Notes: a model not told the origin generated them from the letters alone. 64,000 nt of DNA from Pseudomonas sp. IB20 (GCF_009707325.1 NZ_CP046103.1:3453283-3517282); one strand, 5' to 3'; positions 25,093 to 33,339 are shown, counted from the first letter of the stretch. Made by a program: numbers and translations.

Positions 25093-26001
25093 TTAAACCC
25101 TGGCAGCAAACACCGCCTGATGTTCCCGGCACTGCTCAGCCGTCAACATGAACACGCCATGCCCACCGCGCTGGAACTCCAGCCAGGCAAAGTCGACTTC
25201 GGGGTACAACGCCTCGACGTGCACTTGGCTGTTGCCAACCTCGACAATCAGCAAGCCCTTCTCGGTCAGGTGGTCCGCCGCCTCGGCCAGCATGCGCCGC
25301 ACCAGGTTCAGCCCATCATCGCCGCAGGCCAGGCCCAGCTCCGGTTCGTGCTGGTATTCGTCCGGCATGTCGGCGAAGTCTTCAGCATCCACATACGGCG
25401 GGTTGGACACGATCAAGTCAAAGCGCTGGCCCGGCAGGCCATCGAAGCCGTCGCCCTGCACGGTGTAGACGCGCTCGTCGACGCCGTGGCGCTCGATGTT
25501 CTGGTTGGCCACCTCCAACGCTTCGAAGGACAAGTCGCCCAACACCACTTCGGCGTCTTGGAACTCATAGGCGCACGCAATGCCGATGCAACCGGAACCG
25601 GTGCACAGGTCGAGGATGCGTGCCGGCGGCTGGGCCAGCCAAGGTTCGAAGCGGTTTTCGATCAGCTCGCCAATCGGCGAACGCGGGATCAACACGCGCT
25701 CATCGACGATAAACGACATGCCGCAGAACCAGGCTTCTTTCAGCAGGTAAGCCGTAGGCACGCGCTCGTGGATGCGCCGGTGCAGCAAGCGCTGCACGTG
25801 GGAGATTTCCTCTTCCTCCAGATTGCAGTCCAGGTAGCTGTCGGCAATTTCCCAAGGCAGGTGCAAGGCACCGAGTACCAATTGCCGGGCTTCGTCCCAG
25901 GCATTGTCGGTACCATGGCCGAAAAACAGGTCTTCCCCATGGAAACGGCTGACAGCCCAACGGATGTGGTCGCGCAGTGTGCGCAGGCGGGAGGTGATCA
26001 C
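25093..26001 (-). CDS. prmB: 50S ribosomal protein L3 glutamine methyltransferase
   Basis: PrmB uses SAM to methylate a glutamine side chain of ribosomal protein L3. The 302-residue protein has the N-terminal helical domain ([20 protein letters not shown]), the SAM-binding [19 protein letters not shown] motif near residue 135 and the substrate-binding [13 protein letters not shown] start at a GTG (25999-26001; V read as M) because homologues begin (M/V)[10 protein letters not shown] and GGAGC precedes it. The frame is open upstream to 26082 without family similarity. The neighbourhood with smrB and aroC is the same as in E. coli. Confidence 0.94.
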   Translation of the reverse strand: MITSRLRTLRDHIRWAVSRFHGEDLFFGHGTDNAWDEARQLVLGALHLPWEIADSYLDCNLEEEEISHVQRLLHRRIHERVPTAYLLKEAWFCGMSFIVDERVLIPRSPIGELIENRFEPWLAQPPARILDLCTGSGCIGIACAYEFQDAEVVLGDLSFEALEVANQNIERHGVDERVYTVQGDGFDGLPGQRFDLIVSNPPYVDAEDFADMPDEYQHEPELGLACGDDGLNLVRRMLAEAADHLTEKGLLIVEVGNSQVHVEALYPEVDFAWLEFQRGGHGVFMLTAEQCREHQAVFAARV

Positions 26002-26240
26002 GGGGGCAAGCTCCTGGAAAAAACGACTGGCGATTCTAACAGCCTTCGCCTGTACCGACGATGTACGAAAGCCCTTCACCATCCGTCGGATTTCATCCTA
26101 TTTGCCATCATTGCGCTAAACAAGCCGCCCACTTGACATGGCTGCACGTCAACAACGGCGTACCTTACGATGGTAGCGATTCACAGAACCGCTCAGCCAG
26201 TGGACAATGTCACAAAAGCCCCCCTCACAGGAGCCCCAGA

Positions 26241-26831
26241 ATGTCCGTTCCAAAGACGATGTTTCAACTCAGCGGTCGCGGTTACGCAGCAGCCAACCTG
26301 AACCATGCGACCCTCGTGATCATCGACGCCCAGAAGGAATACCTCAGCGGCCCACTCGCCCTCTCAGGCATGGACGCGGCGGTCGACAACATCAAGCAAC
26401 TGGTCGCGGCAGCGCGCAACGCTGGGCGGCCCATCGTGCATGTGCGCCACCTCGGCACCGTCGGCGGTCTGTTTGACCCGCAGGGCGAGCGTGGCGAATT
26501 CATTCCCGGCCTGGAACCCCTGGGCGATGAAACCATCATCGGCAAGCTGCTGCCCAGCGCGTTCCACGGCACCGGCCTTGAAAAACACCTGCAAGACCTT
26601 GGCTCCCTGGACCTGATCGTCAGCGGCTTCATGAGCCACTCCAGCGTCAGTACCACCGTGCGCGCTGCCAAGAACCTGGGCTTTCGCTGCACCCTGGTGG
26701 AAGACGCCTGCGCCACGCGCGACCTGCCTTACAAAGGCGGCATCCTGAGTGCTGAACACGTACAGCAGACCGAAATGGCCATCATGGCCGATAACTTCGC
26801 GACCCTCGCGTTGACCAAAGATCTGATCTGA
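26241..26831 (+). CDS. Cysteine hydrolase, isochorismatase family
   Basis: A 196-residue isochorismatase-like hydrolase. Catalytic Asp in LVIIDAQKEYLSGPL (about 30), Lys in IIGKLLPSAFHGTGLE (about 99) and SGFMSHSSVSTTVRAA in place of the usual nucleophile loop: the position where many members have Cys (SGxxTxxCVxxT) reads SHSSVSTT. So the nucleophile may be Ser or absent, and the biochemical role (amidase-type hydrolysis) is uncertain. The ATG at 26241 is preceded by CAGGAGCCCCAGA. Single gene between prmB and a small membrane protein. Confidence 0.85.
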   Translation: MSVPKTMFQLSGRGYAAANLNHATLVIIDAQKEYLSGPLALSGMDAAVDNIKQLVAAARNAGRPIVHVRHLGTVGGLFDPQGERGEFIPGLEPLGDETIIGKLLPSAFHGTGLEKHLQDLGSLDLIVSGFMSHSSVSTTVRAAKNLGFRCTLVEDACATRDLPYKGGILSAEHVQQTEMAIMADNFATLALTKDLI

Positions 26832-26973
26832 TCGTCCTTCTGATGAGCGGCGCGGCAATGTTTATTGCCCCGCTCATCTGCAAAAGCTTTTCATTTTCTG
26901 CAATTGCCTCAGGCACAGGAACAACCTGTGTATCTTCCGGTCGAAGGGCCGATACCCTGGAGGAAAGGTCGGA

Positions 26974-27294
26974 ATGAAGATATCCGATGGTTTTGATGCT
27001 CGTCGCTTGCGCCCCAAGGGCCCGAGCAATTGGCGTCTGCGCCTGGTAGCCGGCTTTGCCGCGCTGCTGGCCATTGTTGGTGTGCTGCTGGCAGGTGCCG
27101 GTGGCGCCGGTTTGTTTGGTCATTCGCCGGCGCTCGGCGAACTGAATGCCAGCCCGGGCGGCTCGGCTATCCTGTTAGGGATCGGGCTGTTGGTGCTCTG
27201 GTTTGGCGTGTGGTTATGGCGTCGCAGCCGTCGACGGATGCGCCAGCCGTTGTCGCTGAACATTGCGTCGCACCTGATGAAAAAGCACGACTGA
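26974..27294 (+). CDS. Small two-helix membrane protein, 106 aa
   Basis: I do not recognise a named family. After a basic N-terminus (RLRPKGPSNWRLR) comes a hydrophobic helix (about 24-46, LVAGFAALLAIVGVLLAGAG), a short periplasmic segment (HSPALGELNASPGG), a second helix (about 66-84) and a very basic C-terminus (RRSRRRMRQ). Positive-inside charge puts both ends in the cytoplasm. GGAGGAAAGG precedes the ATG, which supports the start. Function unknown. Confidence 0.8.
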   Translation: MKISDGFDARRLRPKGPSNWRLRLVAGFAALLAIVGVLLAGAGGAGLFGHSPALGELNASPGGSAILLGIGLLVLWFGVWLWRRSRRRMRQPLSLNIASHLMKKHD

Positions 27295-27369
27295 TGGCGC
27301 TTGGATAGCGTTTCCTGCGCCCTGGCCGCCGCGATTTAGGTAAACTGCCCGCCCTTCGCGGAGGCTGAC

Positions 27370-27927
27370 ATGCAAGACGACGATTTTTCCCTGTTCAAAA
27401 ACGAGCTGCGCGGCGTCAAGCCGATCAAGCACGACCGCGCCGACACCGGCAAACCCAAGACCGACCGGGCGCAGATTGCCAAGCTGCGCCAGGCCGCGAC
27501 CGTGCGCACCGATGCCACCACCGTGGATGGCCTGTCAGACCAGTTCGTGATCGATGTAGGCCCCGAAGACGAGCTGATGTGGGCCCGCGACGGCGTGCAG
27601 GAAAGCCAGATGCGCAAGCTCAAGGTCGGCCAGATCCCATTCGAAGGCAGCCTTGACCTGCACGGCATGAACGTGGAAAAAGCCCGCGAAACCCTCTGGG
27701 CCTTCCTGGCCGAAGCGACCAAATTCGAAATCCGCTGCGTACGCGTCACCCATGGCAAGGCCGTGCGGTTGGATGGCAAGCGGCCGATGATCAAGAGCCA
27801 CGTCAACACCTGGCTGCGCCAGCATGCCCAGGTGCTCGGCTTTACCTCATGCCAGGCCCGCCACGGCGGCGCGGGCGCGGTGTATGTGATGCTCAAGCGC
27901 ACCATGATGGAGGGGCGCGACGAGTAA
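27370..27927 (+). CDS. smrB: Smr-domain endonuclease, SmrB-like ribosome rescue factor
   Basis: A 185-residue protein with a disordered, charged N-terminus (DDDFSLFKNELRGVKPIKHD) and a C-terminal Smr domain (about 90-180) containing the signatures SLDLHGMNVEKARETL and RVTHGKA. SmrB in E. coli cleaves mRNA between collided ribosomes. The name rests on length, the DLHG motif and the neighbourhood (E. coli smrB adjoins prmB and aroC). Another Smr protein cannot be excluded. The stop codon lies in the first bases of the 188-bp duplication. Confidence 0.87.
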   Translation: MQDDDFSLFKNELRGVKPIKHDRADTGKPKTDRAQIAKLRQAATVRTDATTVDGLSDQFVIDVGPEDELMWARDGVQESQMRKLKVGQIPFEGSLDLHGMNVEKARETLWAFLAEATKFEIRCVRVTHGKAVRLDGKRPMIKSHVNTWLRQHAQVLGFTSCQARHGGAGAVYVMLKRTMMEGRDE

Positions 27928-28294
27928 CAAGTGCCATCGTCAGGCTTGCAGCGATGTGTCCGCCACCGTAACCTTGCGCTTTGCGAAAATCCCACAGGTA
28001 GTTTCATGTCCCTGGAACAGAATTACACAGAGATCCTCGGCCAGCTCGGCGAGGACGTCTCCCGCGAGGGCCTGCTCGACACGCCAAAGCGTGCCGCCAA
28101 GGCGATGACGAGTAACAAGTGCCATCGTCAGGCTTGCAGCGATGTGTCCGCCACCGTAACCTTGCGCTTTGCGAAAATCCCACAGGTAGTTTCATGTCCC
28201 TGGAACAGAATTACACAGAGATCCTCGGCCAGCTCGGCGAGGACGTCTCCCGCGAGGGCCTGCTCGACACGCCAAAGCGTGCCGCCAAGGCGAT
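27919..28294. repeat. Exact 188-bp tandem duplication covering the folE promoter and first codons
   Basis: Bases 27919-28106 and 28107-28294 are identical and adjacent (one further base, 28295, is ambiguous). The unit runs from the last codons of smrB through the intergenic region to codon 34 of folE. As 188 is not divisible by three, the first start codon reads into nonsense. The second copy begins gacgagtaac again, so it also repeats the smrB stop. Confidence 0.97.
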
Positions 28295-28386
28295 GCAGTA
28301 CCTTTGCCGCGGCTATGAACAGACACTCGAAGAAGTCACCAACGGTGCCTTGTTCAGCTCCGACAACAGCGAAATGGTGCTGGTGA
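28006..28386 (+). pseudogene. Truncated first copy of folE
   Basis: The first folE start opens a 126-residue frame whose first 34 residues are FolE ([20 protein letters not shown]...KRAAKAM). It then runs into the repeated smrB end and continues out of frame through the true folE gene to a TGA at 28384-28386. It overlaps the intact gene in another frame and is a product of the duplication, not an expected protein. Confidence 0.85.
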
Positions 28387-28739
28387 AGGACATCGAGCTG
28401 TACTCGCTGTGCGAACACCACCTGCTGCCGTTTATCGGCAAGGCTCACGTCGCGTATATCCCGAGCGGCAAAGTGCTGGGCCTGTCCAAGGTCGCGCGGA
28501 TCGTCGACATGTATGCGCGTCGCCTGCAGATCCAGGAAAACCTCAGCCGCCAGATCGCCGACGCGGTCCAGCAGGTGACCGGTGCACTGGGCGTTGCGGT
28601 GGTGATCGAAGCCAAGCACATGTGCATGATGATGCGCGGTGTGGAAAAACAGAATTCGTCGATGATCACTTCGGTGATGCTGGGTGAGTTCCGCGAAAAC
28701 GCGGCCACCCGCAGCGAATTCCTCAGCCTGATCAAGTAA
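28194..28739 (+). CDS. folE: GTP cyclohydrolase I
   Basis: FolE opens and rearranges GTP to 7,8-dihydroneopterin triphosphate, the first step of folate synthesis. The 181-residue protein has the full type I set: zinc ligands in [10 protein letters not shown] (Cys and His) and the second Cys in [32 protein letters not shown], and the C-terminal [10 protein letters not shown] zinc-dependent FolE1 type, not FolE2. The start is the second of two duplicated starts; no strong Shine-Dalgarno is visible (CACAGGTAGTTTC). A terminator follows. Confidence 0.97.
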   Translation: MSLEQNYTEILGQLGEDVSREGLLDTPKRAAKAMQYLCRGYEQTLEEVTNGALFSSDNSEMVLVKDIELYSLCEHHLLPFIGKAHVAYIPSGKVLGLSKVARIVDMYARRLQIQENLSRQIADAVQQVTGALGVAVVIEAKHMCMMMRGVEKQNSSMITSVMLGEFRENAATRSEFLSLIK

Positions 28740-28756
28740 CAGGCTGCGTAGGAAAA

Positions 28757-28783
28757 GGCCGGCGTTCATCGCCGGTTTTTTTT
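28757..28783 (+). terminator. Intrinsic terminator after folE
   Basis: Stem ccggcg (28759-28764) and cgccgg (28770-28775), loop ttcat, followed by eight T (28776-28783). Confidence 0.9.
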
Positions 28784-28841
28784 CGCCTGCAGAAATCAGG
28801 TAAGCTGCGGCCCCTTCTTCATGGGCAAGAGGTTTTCAGCC

Positions 28842-29213
28842 ATGTTCGTCAAAGCACTTCGAGTGGGCCTCGGCCACGTCATCATCGCGGGCGACTTCAT
28901 TACCCGCCCACGCAAAAAGCAGCGCCCCGCCGAACAACAGGCGCAGGTGAACGCTGCGGCCAAGGACCTGACGCTGTATCAGTTTCATGCCTGCCCGTTT
29001 TGCGTGAAGACCCGTCGTACGCTGCACCGTCTGAATGTGCCGGTGGCATTGAAGGATGCGAAGAACAACGCGCAAGACCGCCAGACCCTGCTGGAGCAAG
29101 GAGGCAAGATCAAAGTGCCGTGCCTGCGCATCGAAGAGAATGGCCAGACGACCTGGATGTATGACTCCAAGGTGATCATTGATTACCTGGACAAGCGGTT
29201 TGCTGCGGTCTGA
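28842..29213 (+). CDS. Glutaredoxin-like protein with N-terminal extension
   Basis: The 123-residue protein has a basic, partly hydrophobic N-terminal segment (MFVKALRVGLGHVIIAGDFI), then a glutaredoxin/thioredoxin-fold domain from about residue 45 (LTLYQFHACPFCVKTRRTLH). The active site is CPFC (Cys53 and Cys56), with the cis-Pro loop KVPCLRIEENG. It would reduce disulfides or glutathione adducts with GSH; the N-terminal stretch may attach it to the membrane. AAGAGG precedes the ATG. The last five codons fall in the 180-bp duplication, and a glutathione S-transferase lies just beyond. Confidence 0.88.
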   Translation: MFVKALRVGLGHVIIAGDFITRPRKKQRPAEQQAQVNAAAKDLTLYQFHACPFCVKTRRTLHRLNVPVALKDAKNNAQDRQTLLEQGGKIKVPCLRIEENGQTTWMYDSKVIIDYLDKRFAAV

Positions 29214-29230
29214 CAAACACTGGTTAACCG

Positions 29231-29319
29231 GTGTGGGCGCTGGCTTGCCTGCGATAGCATCAGCGCGCAGTACCTGAGCAACCGAGTTGCCTGCATCGCA
29301 GGCAAGCCAGCGCCTACAT
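29231..29319. repeat. REPIN element, first copy
   Basis: Arms gtgtgggcgctggcttgcct and aggcaagccagcgcctacat around a loop with cagcgcgcag. It lies wholly within the first 180-bp unit. Confidence 0.85.
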
Positions 29320-29410
29320 ATGAACCTGTGTTTAATCCAGCATCAGTACATGCTTAGGATGGCTAGCCACGCGCTTAGTTTGCTGCGGTCTGACAAACAC
29401 TGGTTAACCG

Positions 29411-29499
29411 GTGTGGGCGCTGGCTTGCCTGCGATAGCATCAGCGCGCAGTACCTGAGCAACCGAGTTGCCTGCATCGCAGGCAAGCCAGCGCCTACAT
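29411..29499. repeat. REPIN element, second identical copy
   Basis: Identical to 29231-29319, displaced by 180 bp as part of the tandem duplication. Confidence 0.9.
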
Positions 29500-29511
29500 A
29501 TGAACCTGTGT

Positions 29512-30114
29512 TTAATCCAGCATCAGTACATGCTTAGGATGGCTAGCCACGCGCTTAAGCCACGCCTGCACCGCTGGGTAAGGCGTCAGGTCAAAACCAC
29601 CTTCATGGGCCACATGGGTGTAGGCATACAGCGCGATGTCGGCAATTGAATATTGCTCGCCCACCAGGTAGGGCGTGGCTTGCAGCTGACGCTCCATGAC
29701 CTTCAAGGCCTTGTAGCCGCCTTTATGGGTGGTTTTGTATTCCTCCAAACGGTCTTGCGGCATGTTCAGGTAAAACTGAATAAACCGCGCCACTGCGATG
29801 TAAGGCTCGTGGCTGTACTGCTCGAAAAACTGCCACTGCAGCACCTGGGTACGCAGGCGTGGTTCGGACGGCAGGAACTCGCTGCCATCGGCGAGGAAGT
29901 TGAGGATCGCATTGGATTCCCACAGGCAGGTGCCGTCTTCGAGTTCCAGTACCGGGATCTTGCCGTTGGGGTTCTTGGCCAGGAATTCGGCAGTCTGGGT
30001 GTCGCCCTTGAGGATGTCGACATCGATCCATTGATACGGGATGCCCAGCAGGCTGAGCATCAATTTGACCTTGTAGCAGTTGCCCGACTTGTAATCGCCA
30101 TAAACCTTGTACAT
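29512..30114 (-). CDS. Glutathione S-transferase family protein
   Basis: A 200-residue cytosolic GST. An N-terminal thioredoxin-like domain (MYKVYGDYKSGNCYKVKLML) has the GSH-binding cis-Pro motif KIPVLELEDG and the ESNAIL loop; an all-helical C-terminal domain starts near residue 85. It most resembles the Ure2p/beta-like plasmid-type bacterial GSTs. It would conjugate or reduce with glutathione; the substrate is unknown. The ATG at 30114 is preceded by AAGGGGAGCCCC. The aminotransferase gene ends 10 bp upstream, so they are probably co-transcribed. Its 3' end lies in the 180-bp duplication. Confidence 0.93.
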   Translation of the reverse strand: MYKVYGDYKSGNCYKVKLMLSLLGIPYQWIDVDILKGDTQTAEFLAKNPNGKIPVLELEDGTCLWESNAILNFLADGSEFLPSEPRLRTQVLQWQFFEQYSHEPYIAVARFIQFYLNMPQDRLEEYKTTHKGGYKALKVMERQLQATPYLVGEQYSIADIALYAYTHVAHEGGFDLTPYPAVQAWLKRVASHPKHVLMLD

Positions 30115-30124
30115 GGGGCTCCCC

Positions 30125-31291
30125 TTATGCCGCTTGCGCGTGCTGTGCTTGCCGAACCACCGCGGCCAGGCGCTTGAGACCTTCGTCCAAACGGGCCGGG
30201 TCGATATGGCTGAAATTGAGGCGCAACGAGCCATGGTGCTGGTCAGGCTCGGAAAAGAACGGCTCACCGGGCATGAACGCAACGTCCTGATCTAATGCTT
30301 GCGCCAACAAGGTGCGGGTATCGAGCGGCTGTTTCAAGGTCAGCCAGAAGAATAATCCGCCTTGAGGTGTTTGCCAGTCGGCCAAATCACCGAAATGGCG
30401 CTGCAGCGCGGCCTGGAATGCATCACGCCGCTCGCGGTAAAAGCTGCGCAGTTCAGCCAGGTGCTGTTGGTATTTTTCGCTGCCGATCCACTGCATCGCC
30501 TGCCACTGGCCAACGCGGTTGGTGTGCAGGTCGGCCGATTGCTTGAGTTTGAGCAAATGCGGGAATAAATCCGGGCTGGCGATCAGGTAGCCGACGCGCA
30601 GGCCGGGCAGCAAGGTCTTGGAGACGGTGCCGGTGTAGATCCAGCTGGCCTTCTTCAGGCGGCCAGCGATGGGCTGCGCACTGGCGCCGTCGAAGGTCAT
30701 CTCGCGGTAGGGTTCGTCTTCGATCAGGGTCACGCCGAACTCGTCGAGCAAGGCCGCGACGGCTGCGCGCTTGGCCTCGCTGTAGCGCACGGCCGAGGGG
30801 TTCTGGAAGGTCGGGATCAGGTAGATGAACGCCGGGCGATGGCGTTCGAGGCTGGCGCGCAGGGTGGCCAGGTCCGGGCCATCGGCTTCCAGTGGCACGG
30901 TCAGGCACTCGGCGCCGAACAGTTGGAAGATCTGCAAGGCCGCCAGGTAAGTCGGGCCTTCCAGCAGGACTGGGGTGCCCTTGTCGATGTACAGCTTGGC
31001 CGCCAGGTCCAGGGTTTGCTGAGAACCGCTGACCACCAGCACCTGGCTGGCCTGGCACGCCACGCCCAACGCGCGTGCTTGGTCGGCGAGCAGTTCGCGC
31101 AACTGTGGTTCGCCTTCGCTCATGCCGTATTGGCCAATGTTGAGCGGCATGCCGTCCCAGTTCAATGTGGGCAGCATGGCTTCGGCCGGCAGGCCACCGG
31201 CGAACGACATCACCTGCGGGCGCTGGGCCGCGGCGAGGATTTCACGAATCAAGGAGCTTTTGAGGCGCGTAACACGTTCAGAGAAGGCCAT
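30125..31291 (-). CDS. PLP-dependent class I/II aminotransferase (LysN/2-aminoadipate type)
   Basis: A 388-residue fold-type I aminotransferase. It has VVSGSQQTLDLAAKLYIDKG, the Tyr/Pro-rich FIYLIPTFQNPSAVRY, the PLP aspartate in LIEDEPYREM, and the Schiff-base lysine in YTGTVSKTLLPGLRVGYL (about 235). The lack of an N-terminal GntR domain separates it from MocR regulators. Related enzymes transaminate 2-aminoadipate, kynurenine or branched-chain amino acids; no specificity can be read here. It is divergent from a MarR regulator, with the twin operator between them, and probably regulated by it. The GST follows by 10 bp. Confidence 0.92.
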   Translation of the reverse strand: MAFSERVTRLKSSLIREILAAAQRPQVMSFAGGLPAEAMLPTLNWDGMPLNIGQYGMSEGEPQLRELLADQARALGVACQASQVLVVSGSQQTLDLAAKLYIDKGTPVLLEGPTYLAALQIFQLFGAECLTVPLEADGPDLATLRASLERHRPAFIYLIPTFQNPSAVRYSEAKRAAVAALLDEFGVTLIEDEPYREMTFDGASAQPIAGRLKKASWIYTGTVSKTLLPGLRVGYLIASPDLFPHLLKLKQSADLHTNRVGQWQAMQWIGSEKYQQHLAELRSFYRERRDAFQAALQRHFGDLADWQTPQGGLFFWLTLKQPLDTRTLLAQALDQDVAFMPGEPFFSEPDQHHGSLRLNFSHIDPARLDEGLKRLAAVVRQAQHAQAA

Positions 31292-31324
31292 AAGGTCACC
31301 GGTGGCAAAGCACGTGGGAAATAC

Positions 31325-31339
31325 GTCAAACTACTTGAC
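31325..31339. promoter_or_regulatory. Operator palindrome GTCAA-N5-TTGAC (site 1)
   Basis: GTCAAACTACTTGAC is a perfect 5-bp inverted repeat with a 5-nt spacer, the size expected for a MarR-family dimer. It lies 34 bp upstream of the aminotransferase start and 34 bp upstream of the MarR start. The second copy is centred exactly 42 bp away. Confidence 0.8.
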
Positions 31340-31366
31340 CGAAATTACGACGGCTTGAGTAGATAC

Positions 31367-31381
31367 GTCAATATGCTTGAC
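31367..31381. promoter_or_regulatory. Operator palindrome GTCAA-N5-TTGAC (site 2), overlapping the MarR start codon
   Basis: GTCAATATGCTTGAC repeats the same half-sites. The ATG of the MarR gene (31373-31375) lies in its spacer. The flanking bases are also shared (TACGTCAA and TTGACC), so the two sites are direct repeats of palindromes. Confidence 0.8.
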
Positions 31382-32074
31382 CTTAAAAACCAGAACAGCC
31401 AGCAACAGGCGATGGAAGCCTTCTTCTTCGGCTACCAGGCCTTCACCGCCAAGGCCGACGAAATGCTTGAGCGCCGTGGCCTGAGCCGCGTGCACCAGCG
31501 CATCGTATTTTTTATCGCGCGTTACCCGGCCTTGAGCGTGAAGCAACTGCTGGAATTGCTCGGCGTGAGCAAGCAGGCGCTGAACATCCCGCTGCGCCAA
31601 TTGCAGGAAATGCACTTGGTCAACAGCGTCGCGGCCGAGACCGACAAGCGCAAACGCCTGCTGGAGCTGAGCGAAGAAGGCCAGCGTTTCGAGCAGTCGC
31701 TGCGCCGCGAGCAGGTGAAACTGCTGCAACGTGCCTTCAACGAAGCCGGTGAAGCAGCGGTGGCGGGATGGTTGGCGGTGACCCCGCTAGCCTTTCATCC
31801 ACTTTCGCACAAACAATCGAAAACATTATTTGCTTTATTTGTATACAAAAGCATAATTCGCTTCGTGCGAGTTCCTGACCTATTGGTCAACAAAGCCCGC
31901 CAGTACCTCAAAGCGCTGTTGCCCACTTTTGTGACCGGCGCTGGAAATAACAATAAAACTCTTGAGGAGTACTTGCTGTGGAAAGCCGAAAATCCGAAGC
32001 CCCGACGCTGGACCTCTCCCCGCCCAGCCTCACCCCCGCAAAGCATGGCTGGCTGGAACGCCTGTTCAAACTGA
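31373..32074 (+). CDS. MarR family transcriptional regulator with aberrant 3' end
   Basis: Residues 1-130 form a winged-helix MarR regulator: QAFTAKADEMLERRGLSRVH, SVKQLLELLGVSKQALNIPL (recognition helix), and the basic wing TDKRKRLLELSEEGQRF. The expected length is about 140-150 residues. After GWLAV (near 31780) the frame runs on with unlike sequence (TPLAFHPLSHKQSKT) and overlaps the next gene by about 97 bp, through a likely operator. I infer a lost stop codon by indel; the annotated end is therefore formal. The ATG at 31373 lies inside operator site 2. Probably autoregulating and controlling the divergent aminotransferase. Confidence 0.82.
   Translation: MLDLKNQNSQQQAMEAFFFGYQAFTAKADEMLERRGLSRVHQRIVFFIARYPALSVKQLLELLGVSKQALNIPLRQLQEMHLVNSVAAETDKRKRLLELSEEGQRFEQSLRREQVKLLQRAFNEAGEAAVAGWLAVTPLAFHPLSHKQSKTLFALFVYKSIIRFVRVPDLLVNKARQYLKALLPTFVTGAGNNNKTLEEYLLWKAENPKPRRWTSPRPASPPQSMAGWNACSN
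31839..31848. promoter_or_regulatory. TTGTATACAA operator upstream of the purine permease
   Basis: A perfect 10-bp palindrome of the type bound by FadR-subfamily GntR regulators. It lies about 130 bp before the permease start. The same word occurs before puuE (35152) and a one-step variant before uraH (34957). Confidence 0.7.
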
Positions 32075-33339
32075 GCGCACATGGCACCACAGTGAAGACC
32101 GAGCTGATTGCCGGCCTCACCACCTTCATCACCATGGCCTACATCATTTTCGTCAACCCCAACATCATGGCCGACGCCGGCATTGATCACGGCGCGGCGT
32201 TTGTCGCCACCTGTATCGCCGCTGCGCTGGGCTGCCTGTTGATGGGCTTGTACGCCAACTGGCCGGTCGGCCTGGCGCCGGGCATGGGCCTGAACGCGTT
32301 TTTTACCTACACCGTGGTCGGCACCATGGGCTACCACTGGGAAACGGCGTTGGGTGCGGTGTTTATCTCCGGCGTGCTGTTTATGGGCCTGACCCTGTCA
32401 CGCGTGCGTGAATGGCTGCTCAACAGTATTCCTGTGAGCCTGCGCCATGCCATGGGCGCCGGTGTGGGTTTGTTCCTCGGGGTGATTGGCCTGAAAACCG
32501 CTGGCATCATCGTCGACAGCCCGGCCACCTTGATCAAACTCGGTTCGCTGCACGAGCCCGCGCCATTGCTGGCGGCGGTGTGCTTTTTGCTGATCGCGAT
32601 CCTCAGCTACCACCGCGTATTCGGCGCGATCCTCATCAGCATCATCGCCGTAACCCTGGCCGGCTGGGGCCTGGACCTGGTGCACTACAACGGCATTCTC
32701 TCCACCCCACCCAGCCTGGCGCCAACCTGGATGGCGATGGACATAAAAGGTGTATTCAATGTCAGCATGATCAGCGTGGTTTTTGCCTTTTTGTTTGTAC
32801 ACATGTTTGATACCGCCGGTACACTGATGGGCGTTGCGCAACGCGCCGGGCTGGTCGATGCCGAGGGCAAGATTCATAACCTGTCCCGTGCGTTGAAGGC
32901 TGACAGTGCATCGAGTGTATTCGGTGCCATGGTCGGCGTGCCGCCAGTGACCAGCTATGTGGAAAGTGCTGCCGGTGTTGCTGCTGGCGGGCGCACCGGG
33001 CTGACCGCCGTGACCGTGGGCGTGCTGTTTGTAGCGGCGATGTTTTTTGCACCGTTGGCCGGCATGATTCCGGCGTATGCCACCGCCGGTGCGTTGATTT
33101 ACGTGGCGATGCTGATGATGGCGAGCATGGCCCATATCAACTGGGATGAGGCCACCGACAGCATTCCGGCGATTGTCACGGCGATCATGATGCCGCTGAC
33201 GTTCTCGGTCGCCGACGGTATCGCCCTGGGTTTTATCACGTACGTGGCGCTGAAGGCCGGCACCGGCAAGTACCGTGAGATTTCCATCAGCTTGTGGGTG
33301 CTGTGCGTGATTTTCATCGCGAAATTCATCTTCCTGTAG
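31978..33339 (+). CDS. NCS2 family purine permease (AzgA/PbuG type)
   Basis: A 453-residue inner-membrane carrier with 12-14 helices. It starts with a GTG (31978) behind TTGAGGAGTAC. The AzgA-type signatures are visible: ELIAGLTTFITMAYIIFVNP, APGMGLNAFFTY, and MFDTAGTLMGVAQRAGL. Members of this branch import adenine, guanine or hypoxanthine by proton symport, in contrast to the UraA/UapA branch represented by the second permease further on. The TTGTATACAA operator upstream and the neighbouring urate genes fit supply of purine bases to catabolism. An intrinsic terminator follows. Confidence 0.93.
   Translation: MESRKSEAPTLDLSPPSLTPAKHGWLERLFKLSAHGTTVKTELIAGLTTFITMAYIIFVNPNIMADAGIDHGAAFVATCIAAALGCLLMGLYANWPVGLAPGMGLNAFFTYTVVGTMGYHWETALGAVFISGVLFMGLTLSRVREWLLNSIPVSLRHAMGAGVGLFLGVIGLKTAGIIVDSPATLIKLGSLHEPAPLLAAVCFLLIAILSYHRVFGAILISIIAVTLAGWGLDLVHYNGILSTPPSLAPTWMAMDIKGVFNVSMISVVFAFLFVHMFDTAGTLMGVAQRAGLVDAEGKIHNLSRALKADSASSVFGAMVGVPPVTSYVESAAGVAAGGRTGLTAVTVGVLFVAAMFFAPLAGMIPAYATAGALIYVAMLMMASMAHINWDEATDSIPAIVTAIMMPLTFSVADGIALGFITYVALKAGTGKYREISISLWVLCVIFIAKFIFL

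Larger units (their letters stand above)
29198..29557. repeat. Exact 180-bp tandem duplication containing a whole REPIN
   Basis: Bases 29198-29377 and 29378-29557 are identical and adjacent. The unit spans the last five codons and stop of the glutaredoxin-like gene, a complete REPIN, and the last 15 codons of the convergent GST gene. Neither gene is broken: the first copy completes the glutaredoxin gene and the second copy completes the GST gene. Confidence 0.97.
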
